A stretch of DNA of 64,000 nucleotides from Pseudomonas versuta (GCF_001294575.1 NZ_CP012676.1:1984001-2048000), one strand, 5' to 3'. Shown: positions 17,854-26,736, counted from the first letter of the stretch. Numbers and translations are program-made. Notes: generated by a model not told the origin, from the letters alone.

Positions 17854-18480
17854 GTGAGTTGTCCGTTGTTTATTTCTCTAGATGGGCCCAAGGGTACCGG
17901 CAAGACCACATTGTTGGAGGCCGTTACCAAAGTACTGAGGGCTGACAACAAAAAAGTAATCCGGCTTTGCGAGAAAAAAAGCGATCCCTTCAGGGGCGAA
18001 ACAATGACCCTGGTTAACCAGTTCGCCAGAGATCCTGGCCGGGATCTGGAGTTGCGGATTTGTGAGCGCCTTGCGGATAGCCGAAGCTGGATCTCCCGGC
18101 ATGTGCTGACTAAACAGCCACCGGACAGCATCATCCTGATCGACCGCTGGTACCCGTCTGATGCCGCGTTTCGCCGGCTGGTACCGTTTGCAGAGATTTT
18201 ACAGTTGAACCTTGACCGAAGCGTGCGAGTGCCAGACCTGCATGTTGGGGTGGTTACGGATTCTGAGGTTTCATGGGCGAGGGCAGCGGCACGCACGCGC
18301 GGGTTGGGCAGTACGGTGATCCATAGCCTGGCAGAACATGGCGCATGTAGCCGGGCGTTCGAGCAAGCGGTTGCAGATCACGGCTGGGTTTTATGCCGTA
18401 ATGAAGGCGCGATCGAAGACGCAACGATGCAGGTGGTTTCCGAGATCTATAGTGCCTTGCAAGGCACCAGATGGAGCTGA
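17854..18480 (+). CDS. Thymidylate-kinase-like P-loop protein
   Basis: A 208-residue nucleotide-kinase-like protein with GTG start after a weak GAAGAG site. The P-loop GPKGTGKTT (residues 11-19) follows the first strand FISLD. IILIDRWYPSDAAF carries the DR(W/Y) base-binding motif of dTMP kinases, and a region resembling the lid (WARAAARTRGLGSTV) is seen. The housekeeping Tmk of Pseudomonas is about 210 residues but has the signature FIxxEGxDGxGKTT; here DGPKGTGKTT differs. This is therefore more likely a divergent deoxynucleoside/nucleotide kinase than the essential tmk. It lies between a GGDEF gene and an EAL gene, all on one strand with short gaps. No functional link is proven. Confidence 0.7.
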   Translation: MSCPLFISLDGPKGTGKTTLLEAVTKVLRADNKKVIRLCEKKSDPFRGETMTLVNQFARDPGRDLELRICERLADSRSWISRHVLTKQPPDSIILIDRWYPSDAAFRRLVPFAEILQLNLDRSVRVPDLHVGVVTDSEVSWARAAARTRGLGSTVIHSLAEHGACSRAFEQAVADHGWVLCRNEGAIEDATMQVVSEIYSALQGTRWS

Positions 18481-18666
18481 CTCGCTATTCATCTTTGCGC
18501 GTACGTTCAAACGCCTTTTGGCGAGCTAACATAGGGCGCGGTGCGTTTGGGTGCTGCCTTGCACGGTATAAACATGTGCCTTCAGCAAACCTGGAACCGT
18601 GCCGATAACACACTGAAATCTCGAAGATTGTAGTTTTACGCTTGCTTGAAAACTGGAGGATCCGCC

Positions 18667-19446
18667 ATGCCCCGTAATATCGCACGCTCATCGTTCGTAT
18701 CAGTCGGCTGCGCAGAGTGCCGAAATCTGGATGGGTTGGGGTTCGATTTCATAATGGCGTTCCAGCCAATCGTTAACGTAAGAACGCACACTACCTTTGC
18801 CTACGAAGCCCTTGTACGCGGGGTGAACGGGGAGTCGGCGGCAAGCATTCTGGATCAGGTCAACGATGAAAACCGATACCGCTTTGACCAAGCATGCCGA
18901 GTCAAGGCGATCGAGAGAGCGACGCAATTAGGTCTACTGACCATTGCAGACTGCAAGCTCAGCATCAATTTTTTGCCAAATGCTGTGTATCGAGCCGAGA
19001 CCTGCATTCGTGCCACTCTAGAGGCGGCCAGGCTATTTGGCTTTCCTCCAGAGAAACTAATGTTTGAAGTGACCGAAGGTGAGCGTGTCGATGACCCTAT
19101 GCATCTAAAGAGGATTTTCGAAGAGTATGAGCGCCAAGGGTTTACTACCTCTATCGACGATTTCGGCTCGGGTTACTCAGGGCTGAATTTATTGGCAATG
19201 TTTCAACCGCACGTACTGAAAATTGATATGGCACTTACCAGAAATATCGATAGAGATCCGGTTAGAACGGCAATTGTTGAAGGCATCGTGTTACTCGCAA
19301 AACGTTTGGATATAACGATTGTGGCCGAAGGTATTGAGACTTCTGAGGTGCGTGATGCCCTGCTCGGTTTAGGGGTAGATCTTATGCAGGGATACCTCTT
19401 TGCAAGACCAGATACGTCCCGACTGCCACTTGCGAATTTTTCCTGA
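18667..19446 (+). CDS. EAL-domain c-di-GMP phosphodiesterase
   Basis: A 259-residue stand-alone EAL protein. The ATG at 18667 has CTGGAGGA seven bases upstream, so it is preferred over an in-frame TTG at 18646. The motif FAYEALVRG (Glu47) gives the family name. Further catalytic residues appear in INFLP (Asn), FEVTEGERV (Glu), SIDDFGSGYSGLNLL (Asp pair), KIDMAL (Lys) and VAEGIET (Glu), so hydrolysis of c-di-GMP to pGpG is expected. No sensor or membrane domain is present, apart from about 30 N-terminal residues with two Cys (GCAEC). It follows the kinase-like gene and the GGDEF gene, suggesting a local pair of opposing enzymes. Confidence 0.9.
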   Translation: MPRNIARSSFVSVGCAECRNLDGLGFDFIMAFQPIVNVRTHTTFAYEALVRGVNGESAASILDQVNDENRYRFDQACRVKAIERATQLGLLTIADCKLSINFLPNAVYRAETCIRATLEAARLFGFPPEKLMFEVTEGERVDDPMHLKRIFEEYERQGFTTSIDDFGSGYSGLNLLAMFQPHVLKIDMALTRNIDRDPVRTAIVEGIVLLAKRLDITIVAEGIETSEVRDALLGLGVDLMQGYLFARPDTSRLPLANFS

Positions 19447-19545
19447 CACAGAGACTTGCCCGGTTTTCGATATTCAAACGGATCAGGATCTCACTAAAAA
19501 AGAAGTGTGACGACCTGAGCCTGGTGGAGTATCCAGAGCCCATGT

Positions 19546-20421
19546 TTACCGATTTGCTTTCAAAAAGCGGCGGTCATGATCGGCGCTCGGAAGCTGGACG
19601 GAATCATATCGTCCGAAAAGCCGATAACGATTCAGGGCAATTTTGTCGTAAATCCAGTCTCGCATTCCTGCCGGGACGACTCGAGCAGCTTTCAGCCAGC
19701 GCCAGGGTGCATCCAGGCGACTCAAAATCTCGAACATCGCCTCAGAACGTAGGGACACCTTGTTGTTTGAGATAAGAACAATGGTGTTGAACTCGTCCAG
19801 AGGTAGCCCGCTCCACTTCAACAGCTCCTGGCCTTCCGGCGACTGAACCGCAGCGAGCTGAATTCGACAAGCATGGTCATAGTGGATAATGAATCGCGCC
19901 CAGCCGTTGCAGAGCTTGCAGGTGCCGTCGAAGAGCACTGCTGTGTCGCCCGATTTCAGGAACGGGGCAGGGGATCCGGTTTCCACTGTCAGCTTTTCAA
20001 CGTGGACTGCGGGGACCTCACAACGGTTATCGAAACAGCGACGGGCACCCTCTGGGTGAGGTAACCACGCCAAATGGGGACGTAAGCGGCAGAAAAGGCG
20101 ATAACCGAATTCAAGCAGCGGGCGCAATACCCTCCACGTCAATGGCGTTGCCCAGAAACCCAGGCCTGCGGCACGCCAGCTCCACAGGGTGGCATCCAGG
20201 CCGGTTAACCAGCGCCCATCAGCGAAACGGGCATGCAGCGAGAACTGCATCTGCTCGAACGTCAACCCGAGCGCCCTGGCGTCGAATGCACCGCTGCTGA
20301 TGTCCACAAACAGCAGTCGTTCCTTTGCAGCCCGCCCTTGCAGGAACTTGATTTCGCGCGCACACAGAGGGCATTCACCGTCAAAATACAGCGTCAGCGG
20401 CCAATTCACTTTCTTGTACAT
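19546..20421 (-). CDS. Tandem DUF393 (DCC family) thiol-disulfide oxidoreductase-like protein
   Basis: A 291-residue protein made of two DCC-type domains in one chain. Domain 1 (about 8-135) has the motif YFDGECPLC (residues 12-20); domain 2 (about 160-285) has LFDGTCKLC (163-171). Both keep the Asp-Gly-x-Cys-x-x-Cys core of DUF393, a thioredoxin-like group whose members are usually single-domain and about 130 residues. The ATG at 20421 was chosen because it gives a clean domain start; the frame is open for 35 more codons without family features. The linker around 100-150 is Arg/Pro-rich with one CFDNRC motif. Function is unknown; redox activity is inferred from the CxxC pairs. Confidence 0.82.
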   Translation of the reverse strand: MYKKVNWPLTLYFDGECPLCAREIKFLQGRAAKERLLFVDISSGAFDARALGLTFEQMQFSLHARFADGRWLTGLDATLWSWRAAGLGFWATPLTWRVLRPLLEFGYRLFCRLRPHLAWLPHPEGARRCFDNRCEVPAVHVEKLTVETGSPAPFLKSGDTAVLFDGTCKLCNGWARFIIHYDHACRIQLAAVQSPEGQELLKWSGLPLDEFNTIVLISNNKVSLRSEAMFEILSRLDAPWRWLKAARVVPAGMRDWIYDKIALNRYRLFGRYDSVQLPSADHDRRFLKANR

Positions 20422-20676
20422 TAGCCGTTCTCTTGTATAGATTTCAGACAAGATATGCTCAAAGAAACGCAGTAACAATGGGCGATATGCTGTTGCCCCG
20501 CGTCCGTCCCTTCGACATCCAGCCACTTTATCTGCAGGAAGCCAATCGCGAGCCCGGACAATGTGATGCCCCTAGTTTCGTAGACACCACCAAGTATTAA
20601 AATGAGGCCCATCAGGAGCTGTCATGAACAACCCGCGTGACCCGAAGAATTCGAAATCCAGACAGTCAATAGAGTG

Positions 20677-20704
20677 ATCCAAAAGAAGCGGCTGAACGAG
20701 CCGC
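20677..20704 (-). terminator. Probable terminator of the oprD gene
   Basis: Read on the minus strand just after the porin stop, GCGGCT and AGCCGC form a 6-bp stem with a 5-base loop (20688-20704). It is followed by the T-rich TTCTTTT, as in a factor-independent terminator. Confidence 0.55.
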
Positions 20705-20722
20705 AGCCATCACGGTTTTGAA

Positions 20723-21949
20723 TCACCAGAGATTGAACGTGTACGTTATGTACAAGCGGTTGTTGTCCCTGTCACTGGCGTAGGTCGAGCGTGATACTGC
20801 GTTTCTATACTCAACTCCCAAGCCTTTGAGGCTGTTCGCCTGGACGACATACTTGAGGTTGGTGTTTAGCTCGTGCTCACGCGCGCGTAGACCTTTGTAT
20901 TCACCGTCGTCCCCCTTGTAGTACCGCGTCATGAAGCTCAGTCCTGGTATGCCTAACGGCGCGAAGTCATAGTCGTAACGCAGCATCCAGGTCTGTTCTC
21001 CAGACTGGATGAATTTGCCGACCCCTGCATTCGAGAACGAGTACACCGTGCTCACGCTCGCGTAGGGCAATGCTGTATCGCCGTAAACTTTTTGGTATCC
21101 GAGGCTCAATGCATGGCCTTGCAGCCGGTAAGTGAGCAGGCCGCTGAACATATCGCTATCGACTTGTCCGTTGCGTGCGGCTCCGACGTCAGCACTATTG
21201 AAATACCGCAAGTCGGTGGTCAGGTTGCCGGGGCCGAGCGAAAGTTTATAGACCAGGCCCAGGAACTGCTGCTGGTAAAACTCCCGCATCTCGCCATAGT
21301 AGTAAGTTGCGCTGAGATCCTTGGTGAAAGAGTAGGTCGCGCCGCCAAAGTCAAAGTCCGTCCCCTGGGATCCGGTGTAGCCTTGCGGGAAAATATCAAC
21401 GCTGTCGGTGGAATTGCGCGCCTTGAATTCATTCAAGTGGCCGGCATGAAGATATAGCTTATCGATGCCGGTGTATTCGATCTGACTTCCGCGAAATGTC
21501 TGCGGCAGCAGACGGCCGTCGTTGTAGACCAGTACGGGAATCTTGGGTAGCAGTGTTCCGGTTTTTATAAGCGCGCCGCCCCATCTTATTTTCGCGGTCA
21601 GCCCCAGACTTGAAAACTCATCAGCTGCATGGCCATCATCATGCACCGGCAATAGGCCTGTGCCAGCATGTTCGGGTGTTGAATCAAGCTTTAGGCCCGA
21701 CAGTCCCAGCACATCCATTCCAAAGCCGACCGGGCCCCGGGTATAGCCTGACTGTATGTTCAGCAGGAAGCCTTGTGCCCATTCCCGACGGTCGTTACCA
21801 CCATCGCGATAGTCGTCGTTGAAGTAGTAGTTGCGCATAGAAAGGTTGGCATGAGAGTCCTCGAAAAACCCTTGCGCAATTGCCACCGGGCATATCGATA
21901 TCAAAGAACCTGCACAGGCTAATGCGGTGGTCGGAATGTTTGTACGCAT
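20723..21949 (-). CDS. OprD-family outer-membrane porin
   Basis: A 408-residue specific porin of the Pseudomonas OprD/Opd family. A signal peptide (about residues 1-25, ending AIA-Q) is followed by GFFEDSHANLSMRNYYFNDD, the family's typical mature start. The GYTRGPVGFGMDVLGLSGLKLD block, PVLVYNDGRLLPQTFRGSQI and a C-terminal aromatic ending (YITYTFNLW) fit an 18-strand barrel. OprD porins admit amino acids, small peptides or aromatic acids; which one is not visible. The gene diverges from a LysR regulator, and together with the YfcC-type transporter and CocE-type hydrolase downstream of that regulator suggests one uptake and breakdown unit. A 15-bp motif in the divergent promoter region recurs before the transporter gene. 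Confidence 0.92.
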   Translation of the reverse strand: MRTNIPTTALACAGSLISICPVAIAQGFFEDSHANLSMRNYYFNDDYRDGGNDRREWAQGFLLNIQSGYTRGPVGFGMDVLGLSGLKLDSTPEHAGTGLLPVHDDGHAADEFSSLGLTAKIRWGGALIKTGTLLPKIPVLVYNDGRLLPQTFRGSQIEYTGIDKLYLHAGHLNEFKARNSTDSVDIFPQGYTGSQGTDFDFGGATYSFTKDLSATYYYGEMREFYQQQFLGLVYKLSLGPGNLTTDLRYFNSADVGAARNGQVDSDMFSGLLTYRLQGHALSLGYQKVYGDTALPYASVSTVYSFSNAGVGKFIQSGEQTWMLRYDYDFAPLGIPGLSFMTRYYKGDDGEYKGLRAREHELNTNLKYVVQANSLKGLGVEYRNAVSRSTYASDRDNNRLYITYTFNLW

Positions 21950-22077
21950 GAAGGAACCTCAGCTGGGTCTTATAGTTTTTGGCAGCAGAAAGATGGTCGG
22001 ATGTAATCTTGATTTTGTTGCGCCTCTGGACTTGTCAGCGCTTGGTGCCGGACACTAATCGGCGTTAAATCAGCACG

Positions 22078-22092
22078 CAACGTTATGAGTGA
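22078..22092. promoter_or_regulatory. Shared 15-bp motif, copy 1 (oprD-lysR intergenic)
   Basis: CAACGTTATGAGTGA lies 65 bases upstream of the LysR start and 129 bases upstream of the porin start. An inverted copy with one mismatch occurs at 23101-23115, before the YfcC transporter gene. A nearby 6-bp inverted repeat (TCGCAT-6-ATGCGA, 22094-22111) may form part of the same site. It is a candidate binding site for the LysR protein. Confidence 0.5.
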
Positions 22093-22156
22093 ATCGCATC
22101 GGGCTATGCGAAATGCGCTGTAATTCCCAAACCAATCCAGCCTGTGGAGTTATCTG

Positions 22157-23062
22157 TTGAACCTAAAACAGCTCGAAACCTTCAAGGCGATCATGGCGAC
22201 CGGTTCTACGATCGGTGCTGCTACTCGGCTGGGGCTATCCCAATCGGCGGTCAGTCGATTGCTCGGGCAGTTGGAGGAGTCATTGGGGTTTGCGTTGTTC
22301 CTTCGTCGAAAGGGCCGATTGACTGCTACTCCCGAGGCACAGGAGTTTGTTGCCGAGGTATCAGGGCTGGTGGATAACCTTCAGCGTGTACAGAGGCTTG
22401 CCGATGAGTTGCGGATGGGACGCTCCCGTCGCACCTTGCTCAAGGTTGCGGTGCCCACGAGCATGACCCAGCACCTGCTGCCGCAGATCGTGGCAGAGTT
22501 TTTGAAAGATCGTGAAGACGTCGTGATCGAGCTGCTGACGGGCTCGTATGACGCGCTTGAAAGAGCGGTATTGGATCGCACGGCTGATTTTGCCTTTGTC
22601 AGACTACCCACTGACTTGGAGGGTTTCGATGTAGAGCCTGTGCTCGAAACCGCAGGTGTTTGTGTCCTGCCGTTGGGCCATCCGCTGGCCGATAACGCCG
22701 AGCTTCGGATCGAAGACTTGAGGGACGTACCTCTGGTGCTGCTAGGGCGCCAACGCAACCTTCGTACCGAACTGGATCAGCGTTTTCGTAGCGCGCAGAT
22801 CACGCCGCAGGTTCGGGTAGAAGTACATTCCGTCAGTGCCGCCTGTGCTTTTGTTGCTCAAGGGGTCGGGGTGTCTATCATCAATGCGTTGCTCGCCAAC
22901 GACTTCTCCGGTCTGCCTATCACCACCAGGCCTCTGACGCCACCTTTGCCATACCGTTTCGGTTTGATTTTTCGCAATGACCTGCCTCGCGCCAAGGCGG
23001 TCAGCGTTTTCGCTGAGCACCTGAAAGAGCGTCTGATCGAAGTGGCCGCTCGCATCGGTTGA
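22157..23062 (+). CDS. LysR-family transcriptional regulator
   Basis: A 301-residue LysR-type regulator. The TTG start at 22157 follows TGGAG by seven bases. The N-terminal helix-turn-helix (MNLKQLETFKAIMATGSTIG, then LSQSAVSRLLGQLEESLGFA) is complete, followed by a linker helix and a periplasmic-binding-like effector domain (about 95-295). Effector-domain landmarks are RTLLKVAVPTSMTQHLLPQI, DFAFVRLP and VLPLGHPLADNAELRIEDL. It is divergent from the OprD porin and precedes the YfcC-type transporter and CocE hydrolase. A motif shared by both promoter regions makes it the likely local regulator of this set. Confidence 0.9.
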   Translation: MNLKQLETFKAIMATGSTIGAATRLGLSQSAVSRLLGQLEESLGFALFLRRKGRLTATPEAQEFVAEVSGLVDNLQRVQRLADELRMGRSRRTLLKVAVPTSMTQHLLPQIVAEFLKDREDVVIELLTGSYDALERAVLDRTADFAFVRLPTDLEGFDVEPVLETAGVCVLPLGHPLADNAELRIEDLRDVPLVLLGRQRNLRTELDQRFRSAQITPQVRVEVHSVSAACAFVAQGVGVSIINALLANDFSGLPITTRPLTPPLPYRFGLIFRNDLPRAKAVSVFAEHLKERLIEVAARIG

Positions 23063-23100
23063 GGGTGTTGACTCTCACGTTTTGCATACCCCAACCCGTA

Positions 23101-23115
23101 TCACTCATAGCGTTG
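23101..23115. promoter_or_regulatory. Shared 15-bp motif, copy 2 (upstream of transporter)
   Basis: TCACTCATAGCGTTG is the reverse complement of CAACGCTATGAGTGA, differing by one base from the motif at 22078-22092. It lies about 230 bases before the transporter start and 39 bases after the LysR stop, consistent with control of the transporter-hydrolase pair by the LysR protein. Confidence 0.5.
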
Positions 23116-23331
23116 TGAGCGGTGTTCGATTGTTTTAGTGTCCGTCGCATGCCCCTCATGGGCACCACAAAAACAATTATGAGAGCGCCGTCATGCCGAC
23201 CTCCGAACCGTTGTTTCCTGACCGATCAAACGAATCCGTTTTAGCTCACTGGCCTGAGCCGACGCTCGCCAGTGCACCTTGTATTTCTGCCGCCAATTGC
23301 ACGCGTTGCGCACCTGTTCGGGTTCAACAAA

Positions 23332-24783
23332 ATGACTGAAATCACCAAACCGTCTACGACTCTGACAAGCGATTGTTCACGTTTGGGCGAAGACTCGACA
23401 CATCGTCCTGCGAAGCAGGTCAATCCATCTCTCATTCTTCTGTCCATCGTTTTCCTGGCATTGATCCTCACATACGCAGTGGATTCCGGGGAGTTCCAAC
23501 GCAACGGGATCGCCGTTGTTCCAGGTTCCTACCACGTATTGGATAAAGACGACTCATGGGGGCAGCTCGTATCGATTGCTCCACGGGCCTCGAATAGCGA
23601 AAGCGCTCGTCCGGTTTCATTACCTGAAGCGTTCATGGCTATACCTCAAGGTATCGAGAAGCGTGCGGGACTGATTTTCATGGTGCTGTTTATAGGCGGC
23701 ATGTTTGGAGTGCTCAACAAGGCCGGAGTGATTGAAGCCGGGCTCGAACGCTTGCTCGGTATGACCCGGGGCAATGTCTACGTGTTGGTACCATGCCTGA
23801 TGTTAGCGTTTTCAGCAGGCAGCACCTTCATGGGGTTGGCGAAGGAATACATCATGGTCGTACCGCTGATGGTTGCCATGACCACTCGCCTGGGGCTGCC
23901 AAATATCATCGGCCTGGCCATCGTCGCAATCTCCGTCAAAGTGGGTTATCTCGGGTCGATTTCAAATCCGGTAGCACTGGCCGTGGCGCAACCTCTGGCG
24001 GGCGTTGCGATGTTCAGCGGGCTTAGCATGCGGGTTGCGGCATACGTGATCTTTCTGATTGTTGGTATTGCTTTCGTACTGCTGAGCATTCGCCGGCTCG
24101 GCTTCGATGCGTCCGTAGAGTTTGCATTCAAACGCGCCAAGCTCCCGGCAAGACACGTCTTGAATCTGCTGATCATGGGGGTCGGCATCGGGTTCCTGGT
24201 GTATGCCTCCAACCGCTGGCACTGGAAGTACCCGGAGCTTTCCTCCTACTACCTTGCCTTGAGCATGCTTTTCGCTGCTGTTGCCGGACTGGCGGCGAGT
24301 GATGCGGCCACGGCGTTTGTAGACGGCATGAAAAAGGTACTCATGGCCGGGGTGTTGATTGGCCTGGCCACTGCGGTGGAGATCATCCTCAGCACTGGCC
24401 AGGTGCTGGATACCATCGTTGAAGGACTTTCCGAGATGATCGGGCACCACGGGCCGCTGGTATCCGCCTTCGGGATGTTTTTCGCCCAGTTGAGCCTGGA
24501 TGTTGTCATCCCGTCCACTTCCGGTCAGGCGGCCGTAACGATGCCGATCTTCGGTCCGCTCGGTCAGTTATCAGGTGTTACGGGGCAGACCACGGTCTTT
24601 GCCTTTCTCCTTGGTAACGGCCTCACCAACCTGATCACCCCGACCTCCAGCGGCTTGCTCGTTCTGCTGGCGACAGCGCAGGTTGGCTGGGGGCAGTGGG
24701 CGCGCTTCATATGGCCGCTGGTTCTTGTATTCGCTGCTATCGCCCTTGGCCTGCTGAGCTACGCCGTATTGACCGGGTACTAG
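23332..24783 (+). CDS. YfcC/DcuC-type inner-membrane transporter
   Basis: A 483-residue polytopic permease if started at ATG 23332 (MTEITKPSTT); a GTG at 23272 is also in frame but adds only a polar tail. About 12 hydrophobic segments are seen. Family features include SLPEAFMAIPQGIEKRAGLI, the GMFGVLNKAGVIEAGL helix, LAFSAGSTFMGLAKEYIMVV and the paired SNPVALAVAQPLAG and VIPSTSGQAAVTMPIFGPL half-motifs typical of the YfcC/DcuC (C4-dicarboxylate-like, basic amino acid-like) family. No ribosome site is obvious. It lies 34 bp before the CocE-type hydrolase gene and is likely cotranscribed with it. The substrate is unknown; peptides or amino-acid conjugates would suit the hydrolase partner. Confidence 0.82.
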   Translation: MTEITKPSTTLTSDCSRLGEDSTHRPAKQVNPSLILLSIVFLALILTYAVDSGEFQRNGIAVVPGSYHVLDKDDSWGQLVSIAPRASNSESARPVSLPEAFMAIPQGIEKRAGLIFMVLFIGGMFGVLNKAGVIEAGLERLLGMTRGNVYVLVPCLMLAFSAGSTFMGLAKEYIMVVPLMVAMTTRLGLPNIIGLAIVAISVKVGYLGSISNPVALAVAQPLAGVAMFSGLSMRVAAYVIFLIVGIAFVLLSIRRLGFDASVEFAFKRAKLPARHVLNLLIMGVGIGFLVYASNRWHWKYPELSSYYLALSMLFAAVAGLAASDAATAFVDGMKKVLMAGVLIGLATAVEIILSTGQVLDTIVEGLSEMIGHHGPLVSAFGMFFAQLSLDVVIPSTSGQAAVTMPIFGPLGQLSGVTGQTTVFAFLLGNGLTNLITPTSSGLLVLLATAQVGWGQWARFIWPLVLVFAAIALGLLSYAVLTGY

Positions 24784-24817
24784 CCGTTTTTGATGATCGT
24801 TCGATGAGTCCGTTTAC

Positions 24818-26641
24818 ATGCAAATACTCCATAATTTGAAAGTGCCGATGCGCGATGGCATCTGTCTGGCGACCGATGTTTACCTGCCCGATGACATGAC
24901 CAATCCGCTGGCGGTTGTCATTGAGCGCACCCCCTACGATAAGTCGAAGCCATCTCGTTCAGAAAAGCAGCTCGATGGTCGCCATCTTTCACGAGAAGAA
25001 ATGGCGGCAGCCTTTACCCAGCGTGGCTTTATTGCGGTGTTTCAAGACTGCCGAGGGCGCTATGCCTCTGAGGGCGTGTTTGTGAAATACACCCACGAAG
25101 CCGAGGATGGTTTCGACACGTTGAGCTGGCTGGTAAAGCAGCCATGGTGCAATGGTCGTGTAGGCAGCATGGGGCTCTCCTACGCCGCGCACACTCAGTT
25201 GGCGATGGCATGCCTGAATCCACCAGGCCTGACAACGATGGTGCTGGATTCGGGGGGGTTCGCTAACGCATACCAGTGCGGGATACGGCAAGGCGGCGCT
25301 TTCGAACTCAAACAGGCGACATGGGCCTACAAACAGGCCAAGGAAAGTCCGGCCGCCAAGGCTGATCCTTTGGTCTTCGAGGCGTTGCAACAGGAGGACA
25401 TACGGGCATGGTTCGCCCGGATGCCGTGGCGCCCGGGGAATTCACCACTGCGACATTCTCCCGAGTACGAAGACTACCTGTTCTCCCAATGGAGCCACGG
25501 TGCTTTCGACGATTACTGGCAGCAGCTCGGCCTGTATGCCGAAGGTTATTACGACGTTATTCCTGATATCCCGGTCATGTTCATGTCGAGTTGGTACGAC
25601 GCTTACGTCAGCTCAACCCTAGCCAACTACGGAGCATTTACGAAAGGACGCAAAGCCCCGCAGCGGCTCATCATGGGGCCTTGGCTCCATGGAGACCGTA
25701 ACATCACATTCAGTGGCAACGCAGAGTTCGGCCCTCTAGCCGCTTTTGACGAACAGGTTGAAAAAACCTGGCTGGAATGTCGGCTGAATTGGTTCGAACG
25801 CCATTTGTCACAACCTGGTACCGAGCCTCACGAAACTCACCAAGTGCAAGTATTTATGATGGGAGGAGGGAGTGGCGCACGCAATGCTGAAGGGCGGATC
25901 GAGCATGGCGGAAGCTGGATTTCTGCGAATGCATGGCCGCTGCCCGACACTGTCGATCAATCGTTATTTCTGACTCATAGCGCAGGTCTGAGCCCGTCCA
26001 GACCCACCCAGGATTCCCAGTACCTGAGCTATTACGCAGATCCGGCTAAACCTGTACCCACGGTCGGTGGATCATTAACATCAGGGGCTCCCGTATTTGT
26101 CGGTGGAGCATTCAATCAAATTGAATGCTCGGATTTTTTCGGCTCTCAAGGTAATGACATGCCGTTGAAACAGCGTGCAGATGTCTTAAGTTTTGAAACA
26201 GAGCCGTTATCTGAAGACGTTGTTGTTGCCGGGCCAGTATGTATTGAATTGTGGGTCGAGAGCGATTGCCCCGATACGGACTTTACTGCAAAGCTGGTAG
26301 ACGTCTACCCGGCGAGCACCGATTACCCCGAAGGCTATGCTATGAACATCACCGACGGCATTTTTCGCTGCCGTTACCGCGACTCGTGGAGCGAGCCTGA
26401 GCTACTGATTCCAGGTAAACCGTTCAAGATTACTATCGAGCCCTTTGCGACCTGTAACGTTTTCAAAGCCGGGCACTGTATTCGACTGGATATTGCCAGC
26501 AGTAATTTCCCGCGTTTCGACGTTAATCCAAATTCAGGTGAGCCGGAAGGCTCGGCGGCTCTGAAGAGAGTTGCATGCAATACTTTGCACCTCAGCGCTA
26601 AGATGCCCTCCCGCCTGATCTTGCGAATCCGGAAGGCTTGA
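24818..26641 (+). CDS. CocE/NonD-family (S15-like) hydrolase
   Basis: A 607-residue alpha/beta hydrolase of the CocE/X-Pro dipeptidyl-peptidase group. It starts MQILHNLKVPMRDGICLATD, the usual family opening, with ERTPYDKSK and QDCRGRYASEG downstream. The nucleophile is Ser121 in VGSMGLSYAAHTQLA. Asp and His of the triad are likely in the MFMSSWYDAYVSSTL and IMGPWLHGDRNI regions. A C-terminal jelly-roll domain (about 400-600) includes PVCIELWVESDCPDTDFTAKLVDVYP, listed here only as a landmark. No signal peptide, so cytoplasmic. Such enzymes cleave esters, amides or dipeptides. It sits directly after the transporter, so it probably processes the imported compound. Confidence 0.88.
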   Translation: MQILHNLKVPMRDGICLATDVYLPDDMTNPLAVVIERTPYDKSKPSRSEKQLDGRHLSREEMAAAFTQRGFIAVFQDCRGRYASEGVFVKYTHEAEDGFDTLSWLVKQPWCNGRVGSMGLSYAAHTQLAMACLNPPGLTTMVLDSGGFANAYQCGIRQGGAFELKQATWAYKQAKESPAAKADPLVFEALQQEDIRAWFARMPWRPGNSPLRHSPEYEDYLFSQWSHGAFDDYWQQLGLYAEGYYDVIPDIPVMFMSSWYDAYVSSTLANYGAFTKGRKAPQRLIMGPWLHGDRNITFSGNAEFGPLAAFDEQVEKTWLECRLNWFERHLSQPGTEPHETHQVQVFMMGGGSGARNAEGRIEHGGSWISANAWPLPDTVDQSLFLTHSAGLSPSRPTQDSQYLSYYADPAKPVPTVGGSLTSGAPVFVGGAFNQIECSDFFGSQGNDMPLKQRADVLSFETEPLSEDVVVAGPVCIELWVESDCPDTDFTAKLVDVYPASTDYPEGYAMNITDGIFRCRYRDSWSEPELLIPGKPFKITIEPFATCNVFKAGHCIRLDIASSNFPRFDVNPNSGEPEGSAALKRVACNTLHLSAKMPSRLILRIRKA

Positions 26642-26736
26642 ATCCCAATACTCTACCTGGATTGCGACTGTAGAGCCTTGGTCGGGCAAATGATTTGGTT
26701 TGAGTACAAGAGCGCCTGTGATGGTCCTTTTCTGGC

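Noticed and set aside
20421..20612. A 63-codon minus-strand frame ending in TAATG at the tandem DUF393 start
   Set aside because: No ribosome site and no family resemblance; most likely untranslated leader.
20624..20677. A 17-codon frame (MNNPRDPKNSKSRQSIE) with AGGAG upstream
   Set aside because: Very short and ends before the terminator; may be a gene-start remnant but nothing supports a product.
23193..23339. A 48-codon frame (MPTSEPLFPDRSNESVLAHW...) overlapping the YfcC start
   Set aside because: Only a weak ribosome-like site and no recognisable product; it could be a leader but support is too thin.
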